Assembly: GCA_036898135.1 (NCBI GenBank) | Contig: CM072513.1 | Coordinates: 87,830,340-87,894,339, forward strand | Direction of reading: 5' to 3' | DNA from: Oncomelania hupensis | Taxonomy: Eukaryota; Mollusca; Gastropoda; Littorinimorpha; Pomatiopsidae | DNA length: 64,000 nucleotides | Part shown: positions 22,391 through 33,100 of the stretch, piece by piece | Numbering within the stretch: the first letter of the stretch is position 1 | Layout of the letters: every line of letters starts with the position of its first letter | The notes under the pieces: generated by a model | The model's input: the letters and a program-made list of their open reading frames with translations, nothing else | What the model was told of the DNA's origin: nothing | Database searches by the model: none | Translations under genes and position numbers: made by a program

Positions 22391-23162
22391 CCACACAAAC
22401 ACACACGATTAAAAAAAAAATCAAAATCGGCTTTATGCTAGATTTAAAATGATTTCATTCTGTTGCACCTATTATTTAGATTAGATTAGATTATATTGTT
22501 TATTTCAGCTTGGGATAGAAGTGTTGATCGGACGTCCCTGAAGAAGAAACTACATGTGGGTGTCATCGGAATTCCATTTAGCCATGGACAGGTTAGTACA
22601 ACACAACACATTTTCATAACTTTGCGGTCTTTACCATTGTATCATAATTTAATGTTATTATTCAAAAAACTGATCGATTGTTAATCTTTTTATTGTTTTT
22701 CTTTTGTGTTTTGCATGGCCAGACATAACTTCTGCAATGTAACCTATAAAGTGCCATATGTTTTGTGTCCGATGAAAATCAGAAAATTGCGTCGTGTTTT
22801 ATAGTTCAATACCACTTTATGCTTTTTTTGACAAAACCATTCGCCACATTTCGCTATAAAATATCAGGTGACATTCGTGCTGATTTTTGTCAGGCGCTTG
22901 AGGTCATTGCAGCTACTGAGGCTAAACTATTCATTGAGAAAAGAGAGAAGATGTCGTGATACTCAAGAGGGGATGGGGTGGTCTAAGGTGGAAATGAAGA
23001 GTGGATGGACGAAAGAAAGTAAGCTTGCAACAGAAGAATCAGTGGTCCTTCATGAATTGCCTTCCCTTTGATGTATGTCTAAAGTTTAAACTATCTGGAA
23101 TGTTTAGGTTAATTATGTACATATGCGTGAGTCAGTGCATGAATTAATGTTTTATATTATTA

Positions 23163-23223
<61 letters not shown>

Positions 23224-26200
23224 GTTTTACTGACAGAAAAATGCCTGTAATTTTGTAAGAATTTCCATTGTGAGGTAATAAAGTCGTCTAATATATAAAT
23301 CTGAATCTGAAACTGTCGTTGTTTCTTGGAGGGTCTCCCAAATCTTTTTCTTAAATGTGAGCATTAGTGAGGGTTGCATTACTGTGTCTGTACGTGACTT
23401 GCACTTAGTGTTTCTTTGTCAGACTTCGACCCACTGTGGAGGGATACTGGCATGTCATTTAACATGGGCATTTTATTGGTGTGTCCATTGTTGTTTGTGC
23501 TGTGTACTCACAGTGCTGTTGGATTTTTTGACTCACATGCATAGCAGTGTGAGTCCATGTACTCATCCTCCAAATACATTGTTTGCAAATCTGTGCTAGA
23601 TAAATCCTAAATAGTCCAAAAATGATATTTTAAAAAAAAATGTCCATCCGTCCGTCTGTCCATCGTCTGTCTGTGCATAAACTTTAAAGTGGCTAAGTAC
23701 TCGGAACTAATTTCAACTATCACAACCAAATTTTATAAGTTGGTGTATACCCATGAGACCTCATAAACGATCAGGGAATAAATTACTTCACTTCAAGGTC
23801 GAGGTCACAAGGTCATCAAATGTTAGTAAAATACAATTTTTCACAAAATGTCACTTTTTTCCCCTAGATAATAGATTATTAACATTGAACTTACGATTTT
23901 TTAATGTGTGGTTTATATCAATAAGACACATATTGTGCAAATTTAGTCCACCTCACTTCAAGGTCAAGGTCACTAGAGCTGTCCAAAGTCGGTTAGTATA
24001 GGTAATTTAAGTGACCTTGACTTAAACTATGAGAAATATTAAGTCCAAACTTGTTGTATTTAGAGATAATACATTATGTTCCGTTTTTGCTTTGGTCTTG
24101 AAGGTCAAGGTCATTTTAGGCCTTGCAAAGACATACAAAAAATTGGTCCATCGTACAGTGGAATGGCTGTTTATTTAACCCATAGTATGCAACAGCATTT
24201 GGTTATTTGATCACACATGCATGAGAGTTCACGTGATGGTCAAGGTTATACCAAGGACAACCTTTTTTTTTTAAATAATAAAACTTTTGCTGTATTTTAT
24301 TTGATAGTACATGAGTGTATTTGGAACCGGTGGTCAATGTCATTTCAAGGTCAAGAGCATAGAAAGCTCGAAGTCTGTATTATTTTGCATTTCAATGCTA
24401 CCATTTCTTTTTTTCTTTTTTTCTTTTTCTAGGCACTCATTTTCATGTTTAATATTTGCAAGTTCCATAAGGAGCATATGAGTCATATGGGCTTTGCCCT
24501 TCTAGTTTTTTTCTGGTATTTTAGTGTTGCCACTGTAAAACAATTGCTCACTTTGAGATGCATAGAAGCGCGTTGTATTATGTTGTATTTTATTGGCAGG
24601 GACAATTACGCAAGTTGGCTGCCTGTAGCTCTCATAGCAAAGCGGTAGATAGCACACAATGCTTAAACAGAGAGAATGCTTAAATGTGAGAGAGACTACT
24701 GAGTCTCTCATTACCTCGTGCCTAAGACTGTGGGCTATACCGCTTTGCCACAAAGCTACAGACAGAAAACATATGTAATGCCTGTGTGATTTTATGGTGT
24801 ATAATAATTTGAAAGTTGATTTGCAGCCCAGAAGGGGAACGGAGCAGGGGCCAGGAGAAATAAGAGAGAGCGGGCTGCTGGAAGCCATTCAGTTTTTTGG
24901 TAAGCAAGTCATTCTCCACTTTTACAGGGGTCGATGGAAAGTAACTCCTTATCGGAAATTGCTAATAACGTTTTGTAAGCAATATTGCACTGACATGAAA
25001 CAATATACAGAGGTGCCAACCTTTACGATTTCGCCGTAAGATCTTACGGTCAAATTTATGTCTTACGGTCAAACTAAAAATTTTCCGGCGAAGAAGTTAC
25101 ACAAATTGTACGGTTTGCGAACACCGCATAGACGCACAAATTTTGTGAAAACTGGGTTAAGCTGCACAAGGCTAGTATAGGAACAGTGGCAGGTGATGTC
25201 AAGACTGACAGACCACAATGGAAGTCTCAGATTCAAAAACCTAGCCAGGGTCATGCTTGGAATCCTGCTGATTCCAGTGTCTAACTGTGCTTGTGAGCGC
25301 ATTTTTTCCATGGTGAGGAAAAACAACACTGACTTTAGAGGACCTATGCAGCCTAGCACTTTAAGTGCCCTCATGGTTCTGAAGTCTGGCAATTCTGATC
25401 CTTGCAACCAGACTCAGCTGTCTGACGACTTGTTGCGGACCTGCAAGTCTGCAACTAAGATGTCCCAGCAGTAATCCCTTTTGCAGATATGTACAGTGTA
25501 TATATTTTGTATATACTATTGGTGAGTTTTTACTTTCTTTAGTTTTTCAATATTCACTTTCATTTTGAGACCAAAAAAATATTGGCGAAACATTGCGTGT
25601 TCTTGAGCATGTAAAAAAAAAATCTTAACTGACAAATTTTGGATTTGACTGACACATTTACAAAATCTTACAGCGAAATCGTATAGGGGGTTGGCACCTC
25701 TGAACATACAGTGTGATCCTTACAGTAGTACAATTTCATTGCTCTTCTCTGATTCCATCTCACAGCGACCAGCAGACCTGCCAACCAGTACGATTTGACC
25801 GTATTATTTTACGATGAAATTGAAAAACTACAAAATTACGACGATTTAGAAAATAATACGATGAGTTTAAAAAAAAACGATCATAAGTCTTTGTGAACCC
25901 TAAATCTGGTTTATCGGTACAACAGTTACAGCACTGTTAACAGCCATCGCACACGACGCAGCCAGCGATATGGTAGGCCAAGTCGCGCGTTTTGACAATA
26001 AAAACTAAAAACGAACCCTTCTGATTGGTCGCGCACTGGCTGCATCGTGTGCGATGGCTATTATACTATCAGAAGACCGGAAAAAGAATAAACCTATTTG
26101 CATACAGTTTTGTCCTATCAATGGTCGCGTTGATTTCCTGAACCACCAATGGTATACATTCTTTCTCAAGCAAAGAAAAACATGGCGGGCAGAGGTAGGC

Positions 26201-27487
26201 CGCGGAAACGCACTAGTAAATCTCCCCCTGCTACTGCTGAAATCGCTTCTAAAGAACAGAGGAGGCAGCAAAACTTTCTTCCTTCTTACTCTAAGGATTA
26301 TCCTTGCATCTTCGCATCAAAAGTCAACAGCAAATACGCTCGATGCCGTGTCTGTGAGTTCGATTTTTCAGTCGCGCATGGCGGTTTTGGTGATGTGAAA
26401 AAACATGTCCAGTCAAAGAGGCATATTGCAAAGGCTTCGGCATTGAAAAATGCTTCGTCAATCGCTAGCTATGTCTCAACGAAAGATGCAGACTTGAAAA
26501 CAATTCGAAGTGAGGCATATTTTACTGCATTTCTGGTGAAGAATAATGTGCCTATTTCGGCATTCGACCATGCTGGACAACTTTTCAAAAAAATGTTCCC
26601 GGACAGTGAAATTGCAAAGAGCTATTGGTCAGCTAGAACCAATACGACTGCTATAGAATGCATGCAAGGTCCCTTTGTTTTCGGCACTGATGGCAGTCAG
26701 GAAGGAGAAGACAAATATTTTCCAATTGGTGTCAGAGCTCTTGATCGCAGTTTGAACATCAAAACAGAGTTACTGAGCACCCCATCCTGTGACAAATCTG
26801 CAACTGGAGAAAATATTTTCCAATTGATGGATTCAGAGCTAAAAGCATTCAATGTAGAATGGAAAAACTGTCTGGCATTTGTAATTATGTTTTTCGTCGT
26901 TTTCAAAATACTATTGTTTTCTTAAAAATACTATCAAAATTTTATTTGAGTACTATCGAGTCCTTACTGGGGTTGGCAGGTCTGGACCAGCACAGCCCAT
27001 AATGGACCATCACCTGACACTTAGTCTTATGGGTCAGCTGAGCTCGCTCAGGCAGTGTCGCTGTCATTAGTATTATTATTACTATTCTTATTCAGGCAAC
27101 AAGGTGACGGACTATGGAGACATAGAAGTGGAGGAGGTTCCTGAGGATAAGCCGTGGAACAACGTCAAGATGCCCAGAACGGTTGGCAAGGTTAACAAAA
27201 AGGTAAATAAGGGAATGATGATAATAATGATTATTCATTTCATTTATGGTCGTAATATAGCACTTTTCCTGCTCAAGAGCTGCTCAATGAGCTGGACGAT
27301 ACAGGATCCAACTCCTTCCTTGCTAGCTGAGGGGATTTATTTAGCTGGCACCTGTTTTGGACATTTGCGTCAAGCCCTTTAAAATGTGTGCAGTGGAATG
27401 CGTTTGTGCACTGGCCAGAAAAAAAGTTGGAGCAATAGTATTATTAATAATATTAATAAATACTACTAAACTAATAATAATAATAAC

Positions 27488-27528
<41 letters not shown>

Positions 27529-30074
27529 CAGTGTTCCCTCCACACACAAAAAATGAGAGTCCTTGGGACTCCCAGGTATAAAATTTTAAGAGTCCTTGTA
27601 CAAATTTTGAGAGTCCCCAAATCGGTGGATGAACGGGTTTTGGGCCCAGTCAACCAAATCAGAAGTGATATGATCGTGTATAATAATTCTATCAAAAAAT
27701 TGATTAACGAAGATTTCTTCTGTTCAGTGAATGTATTGCTTGGAAGAAGTTTTAGGACGACAACTCCCGACACAATCTTTAATTGTCTGCAATGGCAGTC
27801 TCAGTTGGGTTCTGATTCTGATTATGCCGTGAATTAGTTCGCCACTCGTTGGTCGTAGTTTTGACTTCAGCGATTCGAAAAAAATGTGTGCGTCCTCAGG
27901 ACGCCCACATGCAAATTTTCCTGCGTCATTTTTCATATTTTGTGCATAATTGACGCACTACAGTGCGTAATCGGGAACACTGATAATAATAATAATAACA
28001 ATAATAATAAATAAATAAATTGATATTAAGTAAATAAATAAATACAAATAAATAAATCATGAAAATACAATCATGTAAACTGGTTAAACGATCATCTGTG
28101 GTGCACCTAGGACCTTCGAGTTACGGGATAGGATAGGATAGGAAACTGATTCAATTGGTTATGGCCTGTCTTAATTGAAAGGTTCGTGGAAGGTTCCTGA
28201 ACCTTTTGGACAAAAAGAGGTTGAAGAACCAAGGTTGGGGATCTGAGAACCTCGAAAAGATTGGTGAACCTCTCCACAAAACTTCCACTTAAGACAGGCC
28301 ATTAAGGCGCGTGGACACGTTCTGAGAAGGTTAAACAGAAGACAGCCTAGTCTTGGTTAGGAGACTTGGAGTAAAGTTGAAAGTTGTTAAAAAATTTTAC
28401 TTTTTTTTTTTTTTACAGAATTTGACATTTTGGTAACTTACCATTCATGGACACATCGCACTATCTCATAACCAGAGACAAAGTAAAGATTTTCCTAAGC
28501 AACGAATCATGAACTTACAATATGTTGAGTAGTTGATACAGAGGTTTGCGTTCTCCTGTCCGCTTTGGGTACTACTAGAGAGAGCCTAACATCAGCCTCC
28601 ATTAGTCTCAGTTAAGCGGGTGTGGGACTAACGGTTGTTTGCCCCATCCACAGTAGCATTCAGCAAGTAGAATGGACCCGCCATAGCGAACAATGAGTGG
28701 ATCCTTCAATAGCCTAGCGCTAGCACAAGTATTGGTTTTATTAATACATAGGACCCGCTATGCTATTGAGGATCCACTCATTCTTCTCTATGTACAGGAT
28801 CCAATCTTCTTGGTTAATTAATGGCCCTGTGGATCACCGTTCAACCGCATCCCCCTGTTCCAGTTAGCGGACTGGGTGGCCAAAATCACCCGTGATGACC
28901 AGGTGGCGCTGACGCTGGGGGGTGACCACAGCATCGCCATCGGGTCCATCGTCGGTCACGCCCAGGTGTGCCCGGACCTGGTGGTCATCTGGATCGACGC
29001 CCACGCTGACCTCAACACGCCTCTGTCCTCCACCACCGGCAACATCCACGGCATGCCGCTCAGCTTCGTCATCCACGAGATGAAGAGCTACTCCCCGCCC
29101 CTGCCCGGCTTCGAGTGGTGCAAGCCTTGGTGAGTTGAGTGAGGGCAGTTGAGTGAGGGCAGTTGAGTGAGGGCAGTTGAGTGAGGGCAGTTGAGTGAGG
29201 GCAGTTGAGTGAGGGCAGTTGAGTGAGGGCAGTTGAGTGAGGGCGCGGGTCCTGAAGGAAGGCAGTTGGTGAGTTGAGTGAGGGCGCGGGTCCTGAAGGA
29301 AGGCAGTTGCAGTTGGTGAGTTGAGTGAGGGCGTGGGTCCTGAAGGAAGGCAGTGGTGAGTTGAGTGAGGGCGCGGGTCCTGAAGGAAGGCAGTGGTGAG
29401 TTGAGTGAGGGCGTGGGTCCTGAAGGAAGGCAGTTGCAGTTGGTGAGTTGAGTGAGGGCGTGGGTCCTGAAGGAAGGCAGTGGTGAGTTGAGTGAGGGCG
29501 TGGGTCCTGAAGGAAGGCAGTTGGTGAGTTGAGTGAGGGCGTGGGTCCTGAAGGAAGGCAGTTGGTGAGTTGAGTGAGGGCGTGGGTCCTGAAGGAAGGC
29601 AGTGGTGAGTTGAGTGAGGGCGTGGGTCCTGAAGGAAGGCAGTGGTGAGTTGAGTGAGGGCGCGGGTCCTGAAGGAAGGCAGTTGGTTAGTTGCCAGTTT
29701 CCTGTGCCCAAGCTCGCTGCTTTTCCATTCCTTCAAAGGGGCAAACTTATGTGACTTGGGTACGAGACTGTTTTGGTCACCGAGACCTTTTCTCCGGATA
29801 CTCTGGTTTCCTTCCTCCCCTCGATAAGGACATTGGATGCGGTCAATCTAAAGCTTTAAAAATAACATTCCATTTTCCGTTCCATCTTCTAGTAGCTGAC
29901 CTCCTTGCCTGTGCACCACATGTTTAAGTGATAGATGTGTGTGTGTTGTGTATGTGAGAGTGTATGAAACATGTCAGCATGAATGTTAGTACAGATCGCC
30001 GCGTTTTGAGCCTCATGATTGGTGATTATTGGTGATTGGTATATAGAGCATAATAATAATTATTATTGTTATTA

Positions 30075-30105
<31 letters not shown>

Positions 30106-33100
30106 TTTAGGACAAGAGAAATAAGGTTCAAATGAACACCTCTTTGAAGGGCTAAAGTATCAAATAGTTTACTTCCATTGTTGTCACATTTAGGAGATGA
30201 TAATATAATGGGAGAAAACAATTGCAGTTTTGCCTTCACTGGAAAGAATGTATTTTATTGTTTGTTACAGTGAGCGTTAATTGGGAGATAGCATTGTGGA
30301 CATGAAGGGAACAAGTAATTGGTGGTGGTGGTGGTGGTGGTGGTGGTTGTGAGCAGAAGGTAGATGATAGTAGGCAAGTTTTGGGGTGCTTCCTTTATTT
30401 TGTTTCCTTTGGTTGCTACAGCCTATCTGCTCGAGATCTGGTGTTCATTGGACTTCGCGATGTGGATGAAGCAGAAAAGTAGGTATCGTTTTATGTTCAT
30501 CTTGGCTAGCCTGGCACCACAGTTGCTGAGGTTTTCCTATGCAGACGAGCATGCATTCCAATCCCACAGAAGACGAGCTTATGTGGCTTTGGTTCGGTCT
30601 GATTCAAGACTATTTCAAAATATTTTCAGATGTCTTAAAATACAAAAACTTTTGATAATATATCTGTGCCGTTGTGCCGTTTCAGTGTATTTTGGCGCAT
30701 TCTGATTCCCAACTATTTGAAAATATTTGAGGTTTTATCTGGAAATACAATACAAAAACTATTGATAATATATATAGATATTATTGTGCTGTTTTCAGTG
30801 TACGTTGGAGTGTTGTAATTCCCTACTATTTTAAAATTATTATTATTATTATTATTATTTTCAGTTATTTTGTTGAAATACAAAAATTATTGATACAAAT
30901 ATGCCTGCGCCATCCTTTGTGCCATGTTTAGAGCGTTCATCTCTAAGTGCGGCATCAAGAACTATTCCATGCAGGAAGTGGACAAGTACGGACTGTCTGG
31001 CATGTTGGACCGTCTGCTCAGCTCCTTGGACCCTACGTTAGTACTTAATGATGACGAAGATGATATGATAATTCATGATGACAATGATGATGGTGTTTAT
31101 ATGATAATGTTGACGATGAGGATTGATTATGATGGTGTTGATAATGATTAGTGTTGATTATGAAATCTTATGATCCTATTATGTCATGTTTTACGCTATG
31201 GTATTGATGTTGATATGATGATGATTAGGGATGCGGATGATGTCTTAGGATGCATTTTATGTCATGTTTTACGCTGTTTGAATGTGAGTATGATGTTTTA
31301 TAATTTTTTTTTAGTGCTGTTTCACCAAGCCTTGTCAAAATTGGAATCAAATTTATTTGATTTTGACGATATACCATTTCGTGTATGTAGTCCTAATGAG
31401 AATAATTTTGTGTAAGAATCGTGTACAATCCGATATTGTAAATCTTTTCGCATATGAAACTAATTTAATTTCTTTCATTAAAGAAAAGGTAGGAGAACAA
31501 CTGGCGGTAATTTCTGTTGCGTTTTAATTTCAGTGGGAATCGCCCGATTCACTTGAGCTTTGATGTGGACGCCATGGACCCAGAGTTTGCGCCTTCTACA
31601 GGCACTCCAGGTAGGGCTGAAAATAATAATACAAATATCAATAATAAGGCAATTTATGTAGTAATATAAAAATAAAAACGATCGGTTCAAAGCGCATATT
31701 TATAGATCTACACTAAAATGATACAAGTACAATCCTAGTGTTTGGTTTACCTAGAGTTGGATCTAATCTGAGGTGCATCATCAGTACAGTACATAGCTTT
31801 TTCATTTTGCTGAAGAAAGACCTCATCTAAAGGTCATGATTCGTACAGATTTGTTGATCTTATTTATGTGAATGACATAACGGTAGATTTATAGATCTAA
31901 TTTATTTGAGTGACCACAGCTATTTTCTACGGGCCACGAAATGTTGAGGATAAGACGTTAGTCAACCTGCTCTGGCATACATCCGATCTTTCTTTTTTTT
32001 CTTTTAAAATAACCTAGAGGTTTTTCAGCAAAAAGCATTTAACAGCTAACGACCATCCAAATAATAATTATTTGAAATTATGTGTGCTTGAAAAGAACCT
32101 GTCTTTTAAGGTATTAACACGTATTATGTTTGTCTCTCTTTAGTGCCCGGGGGTTTGACCAAACGTGAGATGTTCTACATTGCTGAAACCATTGCAAACA
32201 CTGGTAAGATCCTGTAGGAACACACTGCGCGGCTGAGACTGGCCGAGCCTTATGTTTGGCTCTCCACTAGTAGAGAGGTGCAGTGAGAGTCTCAGTTACG
32301 CTGTGTCGGACTGTATAAACTATATACATCTAAAAGTGAGCGAGTGCTAGTACTAGAATATCAGTCAATCTTTTTATAGGAGGGTAGGTGGATGTGTGTG
32401 TTTGTGTGTGTATGTACATTCTTATAAGGGGAAAGTAGTATAGTGTTATGTTCCCAGTATCTGTAGTGGTCATATTGAGTAAATACTATCTTGACTCGAC
32501 TCCAGCAGACTGAAGAAGGTAGCGTGATGCCGTCAAAATATATTAAGGTAAATTGTAGAATCAGAGTCGAGATAATACCTACTCGATATAAGGGGGAAAA
32601 CATCATTATAATAATAAAAATCTACACTCAAAGGAAGCTTTGTTGGTTTTTTACCAAAGCAATGGTGTAGTATGACTTCTGCCGGATCAAACAAAAGGCC
32701 CAGGTTGTAGAGAGAAGTGGGAGGCTTTGGGAGTTTGGTCCAGGTTACCACAGCCTTTGGCACATGCACAAGCATAGGGGTATGATCACTCTGTACATAA
32801 CCTCTTGAACCCGAAAGACCGATATATCGGTCTAGCCCTTAAACAGCTGTGCCCCGAAAGACCGATAAATCGGTCTCGTAACCTTACCGTTAATCTTACG
32901 GTCCGTACACAGCTTACTGTTCTTTCTAGTACTTGCTGTTTGGAATAGGGTTATTGAGGGTTATTGGGAATAAGGTAAAGCAAAATGTCAGCGCTCTAGT
33001 GCAGCACAGTGCGTGTTTTTGTGACGGTTTTTTCTCAATTTTGCATCATGAAACGAAGGTCTACAAATCAAGGAAGCGTCGCTAAGCGACTGTACACAAC

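Noticed and set aside
24619..24770. Possible tRNA-like sequence (GTAGCTCTCATAGCAAAGCGG)
   Set aside because: Resembles a tRNA A box only weakly, has no B box or cloverleaf, and is better explained as one arm of an inverted repeat.
29130..29690. Regular repeat-spacer look suggesting a CRISPR-like array
   Set aside because: Units differ in length, spacers are themselves repeated, and the setting is a eukaryotic intron.
28864..29736. 290-codon open frame on - through the arginase exon and minisatellite
   Set aside because: It is antisense to a conserved exon, and its repeated [17 protein letters not shown] peptide is only the minisatellite read backwards.
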